Origin: an uncultured Microbacterium sp.
Lineage (GTDB): Bacteria; Actinomycetota; Actinomycetes; Actinomycetales; Microbacteriaceae
Assembly (NCBI RefSeq): GCF_943912325.1
Contig: NZ_CALTTX010000007.1
Span: forward strand, 1 to 64,000
Reading direction: 5' to 3'
Length of the DNA: 64,000 nt
Below are positions 42,480 through 51,206 of this stretch, piece by piece. The position numbers and the translations under genes are program-made. The notes under the pieces are model-generated. The model did no database searches and had not been told where the DNA came from. It saw only the letters and a program-made list of their open reading frames with translations. Every line of letters starts with the position of its first letter. The first letter of the stretch is position 1.

Positions 42480-43819
42480 GTACGACGGCGACGAGCACGG
42501 GCGCGACACTGTTCCGCGACGCCCGGATCACGGGCGGCGACAGCGCCGACATCCTCGTGCGTGACGGCGTGATCGCCGAGATCGGTCGGGGAGTGGATGC
42601 TTCGGGCGCGCGCGTCATCGACGCGTCGGGCCTCATCGCCCTGCCGGGTCTCGTCGACCTCCACACACACCTGCGCGAGCCGGGGTACGAGGCATCCGAG
42701 ACGATCCTCACGGGCACGCAGGCCGCGGCAGCCGGTGGATTCACGGCCGTGTTCGCGATGCCGAACACGCAGCCCGTCGCCGACACGGCGGGCGTCGTCG
42801 AGCAAGAACTCGCCCTCGGCGTGCGCGCCGGATACGCCCAGGTGCAGCCGATCGGCGCCGTCACGGTGGGGCAAAAGGGCGAACGCCTCGCAGAGTTGGG
42901 CGCGATGGCGACCTCGCGCGCGAACGTGCGGGTCTTCAGCGACGACGGCTTCTGCGTGTGGGATCCGCTGATCATGCGGCGCGCGCTCGAGTACGTCAAG
43001 GCGTTCGGGGGAGTGATCGCGCAGCACGCGCAAGACCCGCGGCTGACCGAGGGCGCGCAACTCAACGAGGGCGTCGTCTCGGCCGAGCTCGGGCTCGCCG
43101 GGTGGCCCGCCGTCGCCGAGGAATCGATCATCGCGCGCGACGTGCTGCTCGCCGAGCACGTCGGCTCGCGCCTGCACGTCTGCCACCTGTCGACGGCCGG
43201 ATCAGTCGATTTGATCCGCTGGGCGAAGAAGCGTGGAGTCGCTGTGACCGCCGAGGTCACGCCTCACCACCTGCTCTTGACCGATGACCTCGCACGCGGC
43301 TATGACGCGCGTTTCAAGGTCAACCCGCCGCTCCGCACCGAGGAAGACGTGCTCGCGGTGCGTGCGGGGCTCGCCGACGGCACGATCGACATCGTCGCGA
43401 CCGACCACGCGCCGCACCCCGCCGAAGCGAAGGCGTGCGAGTGGGCCGCGGCAGCGAACGGGATGGTCGGCCTCGAAAGCGCCCTGCGGGTCGTGGACGA
43501 GGCGATGGTGCAGACCGGGATGCTGGAATGGACCGACGTCGCCCGTGTGCTCTCGGCCGCCCCCGCCCGCATCGGTGGCCTCGCCGACCAGGGCCGCCCG
43601 CTCGCCGCGGGAGAGCCCGCGAACATCGTCTTCTACGACGCCAGCGCCGCGGGCACGTTCGAGGCCGCCGATCTGCAGGGTCGGAGCACGAACTCGCCGT
43701 ACCTGGGGCGCGCTCTGACGGGGCGCGTCGTGCACACCGTGTTCCGCGGATTCCTGACGCTCGAGGACGGCGCGCTCGCCGACCCCGAGGCGGCCTCTGC
43801 CGCGGGAGCCGCACGATGA
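42476..43819 (+). CDS. pyrC: Dihydroorotase
   Basis: Zinc amidohydrolase closing carbamoyl aspartate to dihydroorotate. The 447-residue class-I enzyme has the metal motif LPGLVDLHTHLREPG (near 54-68), IAQHAQDPRLTEGA, CHLSTAGSVDLIRWAK, and the catalytic Asp in VATDHAPHPAEAKACEW. Length is typical of the actinobacterial/Bacillus type. It overlaps both neighbours by 4 bases. Confidence 0.96.
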   Translation: MSTTATSTGATLFRDARITGGDSADILVRDGVIAEIGRGVDASGARVIDASGLIALPGLVDLHTHLREPGYEASETILTGTQAAAAGGFTAVFAMPNTQPVADTAGVVEQELALGVRAGYAQVQPIGAVTVGQKGERLAELGAMATSRANVRVFSDDGFCVWDPLIMRRALEYVKAFGGVIAQHAQDPRLTEGAQLNEGVVSAELGLAGWPAVAEESIIARDVLLAEHVGSRLHVCHLSTAGSVDLIRWAKKRGVAVTAEVTPHHLLLTDDLARGYDARFKVNPPLRTEEDVLAVRAGLADGTIDIVATDHAPHPAEAKACEWAAAANGMVGLESALRVVDEAMVQTGMLEWTDVARVLSAAPARIGGLADQGRPLAAGEPANIVFYDASAAGTFEAADLQGRSTNSPYLGRALTGRVVHTVFRGFLTLEDGALADPEAASAAGAAR

Positions 43820-44421
43820 ACCGCGAGGGTGTCACGGCGATCATCATCGCCCTCACGCTGCTCGCGCTCGCCGCGATGGCGTTCGGCTGGTGGCGACGAC
43901 GACGCCGCGACGGCGGGCTCGCCGCGCCCGTCGCGGAGGCGCCCACGAGCGCACCGATCGCGCGCTTCGCGGGGCTCTACGTCGCAACGACCCGGCACTC
44001 GCTGCCGCTCGATCGCCTCGCCGTGAAGCACCTAGCATTCCGCTCGAAGGTGCAGGTCGCCGTGCATCCCGAGGGGATCGCGCTTGAGATCCCGGGCGAG
44101 CCACCGCTGTTCTTCGCGCGCGAAACGCTCCGCGGTGCGGGGCTCGCGACCTGGACGATCGACCGCGTCGTCGAGCGCGACGGGCTCACGCTCTTCGCGT
44201 GGCAGGTCGACGAGGCGACGATCGCCGACTCGTACGTGCGCCTGCGCGAACCCGACGACACGGCCCCCGCGGCCTTCGTCGCGGCGGTCGAGGCGCTCAC
44301 TCCCGAGGCACTCCCAGCCGAAGCATCCGGCCCCGAAGCATCCACTTCCGAAGCATCCGTCCCCGCTTCTTCCCACACCGCTCCCGCCCCCGCGGCGACG
44401 CAGAAGGACCCTCACGCATGA
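43816..44421 (+). CDS. PH-like membrane protein of the pyr operon (Rv1382-like)
   Basis: A 201-residue protein with one N-terminal membrane helix (about 6-25, VTAIIIALTLLALAAMAFGW), then WRRRRRD, and a soluble domain (50-160) with RFAGLYVATTRHS and AWQVDEATIADSYVRL. It has the same place between pyrC and carA as M. tuberculosis Rv1382, a membrane protein of unknown role with a PH-like domain. The tail is a Pro/Ala/Ser-rich low-complexity region with three EAS repeats. Conserved position suggests a link to pyrimidine supply or simply operon conservation; no activity is evident. Confidence 0.75.
   Translation: MNREGVTAIIIALTLLALAAMAFGWWRRRRRDGGLAAPVAEAPTSAPIARFAGLYVATTRHSLPLDRLAVKHLAFRSKVQVAVHPEGIALEIPGEPPLFFARETLRGAGLATWTIDRVVERDGLTLFAWQVDEATIADSYVRLREPDDTAPAAFVAAVEALTPEALPAEASGPEASTSEASVPASSHTAPAPAATQKDPHA
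44318..44358 (+). repeat. Three 15-bp tandem repeats in coding sequence
   Basis: CCGAAGCATCC occurs at 44318-44328, 44333-44343 and 44348-44358, exactly 15 bases apart. It encodes the EAS-containing repeats in the disordered tail of the PH-like protein. The reading frame is kept if units are gained or lost, so length may vary among strains. Confidence 0.75.
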
Positions 44422-45563
44422 CTCTGACTCTCGATCCCGCCGTCCTCGTGCTCGAAGACGGCTCACGCCACCGCGGCCGGGCCTACGGCGCCCGCGGTAC
44501 GACGCTCGGCGAGGTCGTGTTCGCGACCGGAATGACCGGCTACCAAGAGACCCTCACTGACCCCTCGTACGCGGGGCAGATCGTGCTACAGACCGCGCCG
44601 CACATCGGCAACACGGGCATGAACCACGAAGATCCCGAGTCGCGTCGCATCTGGGTCGCGGGCTACGTCGTGCGCGATCCCTCGCGCGTCGTGTCGAACT
44701 GGCGGGCCGATTCGTCGCTCGATGACGCGCTCGTCGCCGACGGCATCGTCGGAATCTCGGGAATCGACACGCGCGCCGTGACGCGGACGCTGCGGGATGC
44801 CGGCAGCATGCGCGGCGGGATCTTCTCGGGCGACGCCGCAGCCCTCTCCGAAGAAGAGCAGTTGCGCATCGTGCGTGAGGCGCCCGCGATGGCGGGGCAG
44901 AACCTCTCGGCCGAGGTTTCGGTGACCGCGCCCGAAGTGACGCCCGCCGTGGGCGAGCGCCTGGGAAACCTCGCGGTTCTCGACCTCGGCGTCAAGCAAT
45001 CGACGATCGACAACCTCGCCGCTCGCGGATTCGAGGTGCACGTGCTGCCGCAGGATTCGACGATCGACGAGGTGCTCTCGATCGAGCCGGTCGCGGTGTT
45101 CTACTCCAACGGACCGGGCGATCCCTCGGCATCCGGAGACCAGATCGAACTGCTCCGCGCCGTGCTCGATCAGAAGCTGCCATTCTTCGGAATCTGCTTC
45201 GGCAACCAGCTGCTCGGCCGTGCCCTCGGGCTCGATACGTACAAGTTGCCGTTCGGCCACCGCGGCATCAACCAGCCCGTGCTCGACAAGCAGACCGGAC
45301 GCGTCGAGATCACGGCCCACAACCACGGCTTCGCCGTCGCGGCTCCGCTCGACGAGGTCTTCGACAGCCCGCGCGGCTACGGACGCATGGAGGTCAGCCA
45401 CATCGGCCTGAACGACCGCGTCGTCGAGGGTCTGCGCGCGCTCGACATTCCCGCGTTCAGCGTGCAGTACCACCCCGAAGCTGCCGCCGGGCCGCACGAC
45501 GCGAACTACCTTTTCGACCGCTTCCGCGACCTCGTCGTCGCGACTCTGGAGGCCAGCAAGTAA
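44418..45563 (+). CDS. carA: Carbamoyl-phosphate synthase small (glutaminase) subunit
   Basis: Hydrolyses glutamine and channels ammonia to CarB. From ATG 44418 the protein is 381 residues, with an N-terminal CPSase domain (EVVFATGMTGYQETLTDPSY, DTRAVTRTLRDAGSMRGGI) and a class-I amidotransferase domain: nucleophile Cys in FFGICFGNQLLGRALG and the His/Glu in QYHPEAAAGPHD. The C-F-G-N-Q variant of the nucleophile elbow keeps the catalytic Cys. It overlaps the PH-like gene and shares a base with carB. Confidence 0.95.
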   Translation: MTLTLDPAVLVLEDGSRHRGRAYGARGTTLGEVVFATGMTGYQETLTDPSYAGQIVLQTAPHIGNTGMNHEDPESRRIWVAGYVVRDPSRVVSNWRADSSLDDALVADGIVGISGIDTRAVTRTLRDAGSMRGGIFSGDAAALSEEEQLRIVREAPAMAGQNLSAEVSVTAPEVTPAVGERLGNLAVLDLGVKQSTIDNLAARGFEVHVLPQDSTIDEVLSIEPVAVFYSNGPGDPSASGDQIELLRAVLDQKLPFFGICFGNQLLGRALGLDTYKLPFGHRGINQPVLDKQTGRVEITAHNHGFAVAAPLDEVFDSPRGYGRMEVSHIGLNDRVVEGLRALDIPAFSVQYHPEAAAGPHDANYLFDRFRDLVVATLEASK

Positions 45564-48500
45564 TGCCCAAGCGCTCAGACATCAACAGCGTCCTCGTGAT
45601 CGGCTCGGGGCCGATCGTGATCGGTCAGGCGTGCGAATTCGACTACTCGGGCACGCAGGCCTGCCGCGTGCTGCGCGAAGAGGGCGTGCGGGTCATCCTC
45701 GTCAACTCCAACCCCGCGACGATCATGACGGATCCCGATTTCGCCGACGCGACCTACATCGAGCCGATCACGCCCGAGGTCATCGAGACGATCATCAAGA
45801 AAGAGAAGCCCGACGCGATTCTGCCGACGCTCGGCGGGCAGACGGCGCTCAACGCCGCGATGGCGCTGCATGAGCAGGGGATCCTCGACAAGTACGGCGT
45901 CGAGCTGATCGGTGCGAAGGTCGACGCGATCCGCAAGGGTGAAGACCGTCAGATCTTCAAGCAGTTGGTGCTGGATGCCGGGGCTGACGTCGCCCGTTCG
46001 GTCATCGCGCACACGATGGACGACCTTCTGGCGGGGGCCGACGAGCTCGGCTACCCGCTCGTCGTGCGCCCGAGCTTCACAATGGGCGGGCTCGGATCGG
46101 GCTTCGCCTATAACGAGGCCGACCTTCGCCGGATCGGCGGCGCGGGCCTGCGCGATTCGCCGACGACCGAGGTGCTGCTCGAGGAGTCGATCCTCGGGTG
46201 GAAAGAGTACGAGCTCGAGCTCATGCGCGACACGGCCGACAACACGGTCGTCGTCTGCTCGATCGAGAACGTCGACCCCGTCGGCGTTCACACGGGCGAC
46301 TCGATCACGGTCGCGCCGGCCCTGACGCTCACCGACCGCGAGTACCAGAAGCTGCGCGACATCGGCATCGACATCATCCGCGCCGTCGGCGTTGACACGG
46401 GCGGGTGCAACATCCAGTTCGCCGTCGACCCGGCGACGGGCCGGATCATCGTGATCGAGATGAACCCGCGCGTCTCGCGTTCGTCGGCGCTGGCGTCGAA
46501 GGCGACGGGCTTTCCAATTGCGAAGCTCGCGGCGAAGCTCGCGATCGGGTACCGGCTCGACGAGGTGCCGAACGACATCACGCAGGCGACGCCCGCGAGC
46601 TTCGAGCCGACGCTCGACTATGTCGTGGTGAAGGTGCCGCGGTTCAATTTCGAGAAGTTCCCCGCCGCTGACACGACGCTGACCACGACCATGAAGTCGG
46701 TGGGCGAGGCGATGGCGATCGGCCGCAACTACGCCACCGCTTTGCAGAAGGCGTTGCGCTCGCTCGAGAAGCGCGGGTCGAGCTTCCATTGGGGGGCGGA
46801 GCACCGCTCGGTAGAAGAGCTGCTCGAGATCGCGAAGACGCCGACCGATGGCCGCATCGTCGTGCTGCAGCAGGCCATGCGTCTCGGTGCCACGATCGAG
46901 CAGGCGTTCGAGGCGACCAAGATCGACCCGTGGTTCCTCGACCAGATCGCGCTCATCAACGAGGTCGCAGCGTTCGTCGCGAAGGCTGCGGAATTGGATG
47001 CCGAGACTCTGCGCCTCGCGAAGGAGCATGGCTTCTCCGACGCCCAGCTGGCGGAGCTTCGCGGCACGTCCGAGGCCGAGGTTCGCGGCATCCGTCACGC
47101 CCTCGGTATCCGTCCCGTCTACAAGACCGTCGACACGTGCGCGGGGGAGTTCCCGGCGCTGACGCCCTATCACTACTCGAGCTACGACAGCCAGACCGAG
47201 GTCGCACCCTCGGATCGCCGCAAGGTCGTCATCATCGGCTCGGGTCCGAACCGCATCGGTCAGGGCGTCGAGTTCGACTACTCGTGCGTGCACGCGTCGT
47301 TCGCGCTGTCGGCCGCCGGGTTCGAGACGATCATGGTGAACTGCAACCCCGAGACCGTTTCGACGGACTACGACACGTCGGACCGGCTCTACTTCGAGCC
47401 GCTGACGCTCGAGGACGTGCTCGAGGTGCTGCACGCCGAGGCGGCGTCGGGCGAGATCTACGGTGTCGTCTGCCAGCTCGGCGGGCAGACGCCCCTCGGG
47501 CTTGCGAAGGGCATCGAGCAGGCGGGCTACCGCGTGCTCGGCACGAGCCCCGCCGCGATCGACATCGCGGAAGAGCGCGAGCTGTTCTCGCGCCTGCTCG
47601 ACGACGCGGGCCTCACGGCCCCCCGCCACGGCACGGCGATCGACGCCGAGGGCGCCCTCGCGATCGCCGAAGACATCGGCTACCCCGTGCTTGTGCGGCC
47701 GAGCTTCGTGCTCGGCGGTCGCGGCATGGAGATCGTCTACGACTCCGCGAGCCTCGTCGACTACTTCGTGCGCACGGCCGGCGAGGTCGTCATCGAAGAG
47801 GGCAAGCCGCTTCTCGTCGACCGCTTCCTCGACGACGCGATCGAGCTCGACGTCGACGCGCTCTACGACGGCACCGAGCTCTACATCGGCGGCGTCATGG
47901 AGCACCTCGAAGAGGCCGGCATCCACTCGGGCGACTCCTCGTGCACCCTGCCGCCCGTGTCGCTCGGCCGTACCGAGATCGACCGCGTGCGCGATGCGAC
48001 CCTCGCGATCGCCGAGGGTGTCGGCGTGCGGGGGCTGCTCAATGTGCAGTTCGCCGTCAGCGCGGGCGTGCTCTACGTCATCGAGGCGAACCCCCGGGCG
48101 AGCCGCACCGTGCCGTTCGTGTCGAAAGCCCTCGGCATCCCGCTCGCAAAGGCCGCCTCGCGCATCATGGCGGGCGCGACGATCGCCGAGCTCAAGTCCG
48201 AGGGTCTCTTGCCCGAGCAAGACGGCTCGCGCGTGCCCTTCGACGCGCCTGTGTCGGTGAAAGAGGCCGTGCTGCCCTTCAAGCGCTTCCGCACGGCCGA
48301 CGGCCAGACGGTCGACTCCGTGCTCGGCCCCGAGATGCGCTCGACGGGTGAAGTCATGGGCATCGACCGCGACTTCCCGACCGCGTTCGCAAAGAGCCAG
48401 GAGGCGGCCTACGGCGGCATGCCGCTCGAGGGGACCGTGTTCATCTCGGTCGCCGACGACGACAAGCGTGCCGTGATCCTCCCCGCCCACCGCCTCGCCG

Positions 48501-48865
48501 AGCTCGGCTACACGCTCGTCGCGACCGAGGGCACGGCCGAGATCCTCGCGCGCAACGGCATCGCCGTGACGACCGTCGCGAAGTACTCCGACACGCAGGC
48601 CTCGGGCGCCGAGAACGTCGTCGACCTCATCAACGACGGCCGCATCGACATCGTCGTGAACACGCCCTCGGGTGGGCTCGCGCGCGCCGACGGTTACGAG
48701 ATCCGCGCCGCGGCCGTGGCAGCTGACAAGCCGCTCTTCACGACGATGGCGGTGCTCGGTGCGGCGGTCAGTGCACTGCCGGTGCTCCGCCTCGGCTTCG
48801 CCGTCAAGAGCCTGCAGGAATACGCGATCGAACGCGCCGAACGCCTCGCGGGAGCCCAATCGTGA
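45563..48865 (+). CDS. carB: Carbamoyl-phosphate synthase large subunit
   Basis: Makes carbamoyl phosphate from bicarbonate, ammonia and two ATP, serving both pyrimidine and arginine synthesis. The 1100-residue protein has the two homologous ATP-grasp halves: VLVIGSGPIVIGQACEFDYS at the N-terminus and VVIIGSGPNRIGQGVEFDYS near residue 555, each followed by MTDPDFAD- or NPETVSTDYDTSD-type loops. The C-terminal 140 residues form the MGS-like allosteric domain that binds UMP or ornithine. Length is normal. It overlaps pyrF by 4 bases. Confidence 0.97.
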   Translation: MPKRSDINSVLVIGSGPIVIGQACEFDYSGTQACRVLREEGVRVILVNSNPATIMTDPDFADATYIEPITPEVIETIIKKEKPDAILPTLGGQTALNAAMALHEQGILDKYGVELIGAKVDAIRKGEDRQIFKQLVLDAGADVARSVIAHTMDDLLAGADELGYPLVVRPSFTMGGLGSGFAYNEADLRRIGGAGLRDSPTTEVLLEESILGWKEYELELMRDTADNTVVVCSIENVDPVGVHTGDSITVAPALTLTDREYQKLRDIGIDIIRAVGVDTGGCNIQFAVDPATGRIIVIEMNPRVSRSSALASKATGFPIAKLAAKLAIGYRLDEVPNDITQATPASFEPTLDYVVVKVPRFNFEKFPAADTTLTTTMKSVGEAMAIGRNYATALQKALRSLEKRGSSFHWGAEHRSVEELLEIAKTPTDGRIVVLQQAMRLGATIEQAFEATKIDPWFLDQIALINEVAAFVAKAAELDAETLRLAKEHGFSDAQLAELRGTSEAEVRGIRHALGIRPVYKTVDTCAGEFPALTPYHYSSYDSQTEVAPSDRRKVVIIGSGPNRIGQGVEFDYSCVHASFALSAAGFETIMVNCNPETVSTDYDTSDRLYFEPLTLEDVLEVLHAEAASGEIYGVVCQLGGQTPLGLAKGIEQAGYRVLGTSPAAIDIAEERELFSRLLDDAGLTAPRHGTAIDAEGALAIAEDIGYPVLVRPSFVLGGRGMEIVYDSASLVDYFVRTAGEVVIEEGKPLLVDRFLDDAIELDVDALYDGTELYIGGVMEHLEEAGIHSGDSSCTLPPVSLGRTEIDRVRDATLAIAEGVGVRGLLNVQFAVSAGVLYVIEANPRASRTVPFVSKALGIPLAKAASRIMAGATIAELKSEGLLPEQDGSRVPFDAPVSVKEAVLPFKRFRTADGQTVDSVLGPEMRSTGEVMGIDRDFPTAFAKSQEAAYGGMPLEGTVFISVADDDKRAVILPAHRLAELGYTLVATEGTAEILARNGIAVTTVAKYSDTQASGAENVVDLINDGRIDIVVNTPSGGLARADGYEIRAAAVAADKPLFTTMAVLGAAVSALPVLRLGFAVKSLQEYAIERAERLAGAQS

Positions 48866-49773
48866 CCGACCCTGCTCCGGCTGACCGTCCCGTGACCGAT
48901 CCTGCGATCGCGAAGCCCGCGACGTTCGGCCTGCGCACGCGGGCCGCGCTCACGCGGTACGGCGCGCTCTGCGTCGGGATCGACCCGCACGAGTCGCTGC
49001 TGGTGGATTGGGGGCTCGAGGTCTCGGCCGCGGGAGTCCGCGAGTTCGGTCTGCGCACGATCGAGGCTGCCGCGGGCCGGGTCGGCTTCGTCAAGCCGCA
49101 GGTCGCGTTCTTCGAGCGCTTCGGCTCGCAGGGATTCGCCGCGCTCGAAGACGTGCTCGCAGCGGGGCGTCAGGCGGGGCTCGTCGTGATCGCCGATGCC
49201 AAGCGCGGCGACATCGGCTCGACGATGGACGGCTACGCCGCGGCGTGGCTCGCCGAGGGTGCGGCGCTCGAGGCCGACGCGCTGACCCTCAGCCCCTACC
49301 TCGGTCCCGATTCGCTCCGCCCGACGATTGCTCAGGCGGCGCGCGCCGGCAAGGGCGTCTTCGTGCTCTCGGCGACGAGCAATCCCGAGGCCTTCGGCGT
49401 GCAGAGCGCCGAGGTCACGACCGTCGAGGCGGGCGAGGGCGAAAGCGTCGCCGACTGGATCGCGCGTGCGATCGGCTGGGCGAATGCATCGGCCGACGAC
49501 CTCGGCCCCGCGGGGCTCGTCGTCGGCGCGACGGTCGAGCGCGAACGCATCGGTCTGAGCGATGAGGCCCTGGCATCCGCTCCGATCCTTGCTCCCGGAT
49601 TCGGAGCGCAGGGCGCGCTCCCCGCTGACCTCGGCCGACTTTTCGGGCCCGTCGCTCACAACGTCATCGCGAGCGAGTCGCGAAGCGTGTTGTCGGCTGG
49701 GCCCGCGGGAATTGCCGCGCGCATCGATGAACGCGCGCGGCTGTACGTGCGTGAAGAGGTGCGGGATGCCTGA
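48862..49773 (+). CDS. pyrF: Orotidine 5'-phosphate decarboxylase (type 2)
   Basis: Decarboxylates OMP to UMP. The 303-residue protein is the longer actinobacterial type-2 form: LCVGIDPHESLL, FFERFGSQG, the catalytic VIADAKRGDIGSTMDGYA block (near 110), and LSPYLGPDSLRP. The start is GTG 48862, overlapping carB. pyrD and pyrE, which make its substrate, are not in the window. The stop overlaps the following gmk by 8 bases. Confidence 0.94.
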   Translation: MTDPAPADRPVTDPAIAKPATFGLRTRAALTRYGALCVGIDPHESLLVDWGLEVSAAGVREFGLRTIEAAAGRVGFVKPQVAFFERFGSQGFAALEDVLAAGRQAGLVVIADAKRGDIGSTMDGYAAAWLAEGAALEADALTLSPYLGPDSLRPTIAQAARAGKGVFVLSATSNPEAFGVQSAEVTTVEAGEGESVADWIARAIGWANASADDLGPAGLVVGATVERERIGLSDEALASAPILAPGFGAQGALPADLGRLFGPVAHNVIASESRSVLSAGPAGIAARIDERARLYVREEVRDA

Positions 49774-50740
49774 GGTGGACGCTGCCCAGCCTCGCACGAC
49801 CCCCGACGCGCGCCGTCCTCCCGAGGTCGATCGCGCCGCGGCATCCGCTCGCGCCGTCGCGATGCGCCGCGCTCGCGCGTCGGTCAAGCGCGACCTCGAG
49901 ACGCGCGTGCGCACGCCGCAATCGGTGCTCGCCGAAGCGGGGGATACACCGGAGTCGCCCGCCGCGTCGATGCGCGTGACCGACTTTCTCGGCGCTCTGC
50001 CCGCCGTCGGCGAGAAGAAGCGCGACCGCGTGCTCGCCGACCTCGCGATCTCGCCCGTCAAGCGGCTCGGCGGCCTCGGCGTGCGCCAGCGCCGCGTCCT
50101 GCGGGACTGGCTCGACGGGCGCTTCCCGACGCATCAGGCGCGCCCCGGGCGAAGCCGACTCGTCGTGCTCGCCGGGCCGACCGCCGTCGGCAAGGGCACC
50201 GTCGCGAGCCACATCCGCACGAACCACCCCGAAATCCTGCTCTCGGTCTCGGCGACGACGCGCGCGCCGCGCCCCGGCGAGGTCGACGGCGAGCACTACT
50301 ACTTCGTCGACGACGCCGAGTTCGACCGCATGATCGCGGCGGGCGAGCTGCTCGAGTGGGCAACGGTCCACAACGCGCACCGCTACGGCACGCCCCGCGG
50401 CCCGATCGAGCGTGCCCTCGCGGCGGGCCGGAGCGTGCTGCTCGAGATCGATCTGCAGGGCGCGCGGCAGGTGCGCGCTGCGGATCCGTCGGCGACCCTG
50501 GTGTTCTTGCTTCCCCCGAATTGGGACGAACTCGTCGATCGGCTCGTCGGCCGCGGCACCGAGGGTCCCGAAGAACGGGCCCGGCGCTTGCGCACCGCGA
50601 AGGTCGAACTCGCGGCCCAGTCCGAGTTCGATTTCCTCGTCGTGAACGACACGGTCGCCCGCGCGGCGGCCGAGGTCGTAGACTTGGTCTCTGAAACGGA
50701 TGCTTCCTCTCACGAGGATCCCGTCACTCTCGGGGCCTGA
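49766..50740 (+). CDS. gmk: Guanylate kinase fused to an N-terminal actinobacterial IHF-like domain
   Basis: A 324-residue protein. Residues about 135-315 are guanylate kinase (GMP to GDP): GPTAVGKGTVASHI (P-loop near 137), SVSATTRAPRPGEVDGEHYYF, and EIDLQGARQV. Residues about 20-125 resemble mycobacterial IHF: RAAASARAVAMRRARASVKR, then VTDFLGALPAVGEKKRDRVL and LGGLGVRQRRVLRDWL (helix-two-turns-helix). In Mycobacterium mihF and gmk are separate adjacent genes; here they are joined. No stop or frameshift separates the parts. ATG 49766 gives the IHF-like start. It probably pairs nucleotide metabolism with DNA binding, or is a cleaved or bifunctional product. Confidence 0.88.
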   Translation: MPEVDAAQPRTTPDARRPPEVDRAAASARAVAMRRARASVKRDLETRVRTPQSVLAEAGDTPESPAASMRVTDFLGALPAVGEKKRDRVLADLAISPVKRLGGLGVRQRRVLRDWLDGRFPTHQARPGRSRLVVLAGPTAVGKGTVASHIRTNHPEILLSVSATTRAPRPGEVDGEHYYFVDDAEFDRMIAAGELLEWATVHNAHRYGTPRGPIERALAAGRSVLLEIDLQGARQVRAADPSATLVFLLPPNWDELVDRLVGRGTEGPEERARRLRTAKVELAAQSEFDFLVVNDTVARAAAEVVDLVSETDASSHEDPVTLGA

Positions 50741-50815
50741 CGCCCCACCGCTCATGCGCCCCGCGGCGCGAGCCTCTGCATCCGCTCATCCACGCTTTTC
50801 CAGAATGAGGTACCC

Positions 50816-51088
50816 ATGGCCGGCAACAACGAGGGCATCATCGAGCCCCCCATCGAGACGCTTCTGAAGAAGACGACGGCTGACGGCGAAGCCGTGTCGA
50901 AGTACCAGCTCGTGATCTACGCGTCCAAGCGCGCGCGCCAGATCAACGACTACTACTCGGACCTGCACGAGGGCAACCTGTTCGACAACGTGGGCCCGCT
51001 CGTCGACTCGACGATCGAAGACAAGCCGCTCACGATCGCGCTCCACGAGATCGCGGAAGACAAGCTGCGCATTCGCCCCCTCGTCTGA
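50816..51088 (+). CDS. rpoZ: DNA-directed RNA polymerase omega subunit
   Basis: Small subunit that helps assemble RNA polymerase by binding the beta' subunit. The 90-residue protein has IIEPPIETLLKKTTADGEAV, SKYQLVIYASKRARQINDYY and KPLTIALHEIAEDKLRI, all typical for actinobacterial omega. It follows gmk after 75 bases with no evident terminator. In many relatives coaBC follows; here the next gene is metK. Confidence 0.95.
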   Translation: MAGNNEGIIEPPIETLLKKTTADGEAVSKYQLVIYASKRARQINDYYSDLHEGNLFDNVGPLVDSTIEDKPLTIALHEIAEDKLRIRPLV

Positions 51089-51096
51089 TTCACCCT

Positions 51097-51158
51097 CGAC
51101 GCCTCCACGGCATCCGCACGCCCATTACGGCGTCTGACGGACGTTGTCGGAGGCGTCG
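51097..51158. repeat. 10-bp perfect inverted repeat between rpoZ and metK
   Basis: CGACGCCTCC (51097-51106) and GGAGGCGTCG (51149-51158) are exact inverted copies, 42 bases apart, starting 9 bases after the rpoZ stop. They could form a large-loop stem that ends the gmk-rpoZ transcript. CATACT (51161-51166) right after it is a reasonable -10 for metK. No SAM-riboswitch architecture is visible in this 118-base gap. Confidence 0.6.
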
Positions 51159-51206
51159 GGCATACTCGGGCTGTCCGACGCGAAATCCCCCGAAGGAGCA
51201 CGAACC

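Noticed and set aside
45575..48859. Long open frame (about 1094 codons) on the minus strand
   Set aside because: It is the mirror of carB; high GC at third positions keeps the opposite frame open. The predicted protein is Arg/Val/Asp-rich without motifs.
51089..51206. SAM riboswitch before metK
   Set aside because: The gap is only 118 bases and shows one inverted repeat, without the multi-helix core or conserved blocks of any SAM riboswitch class I know.
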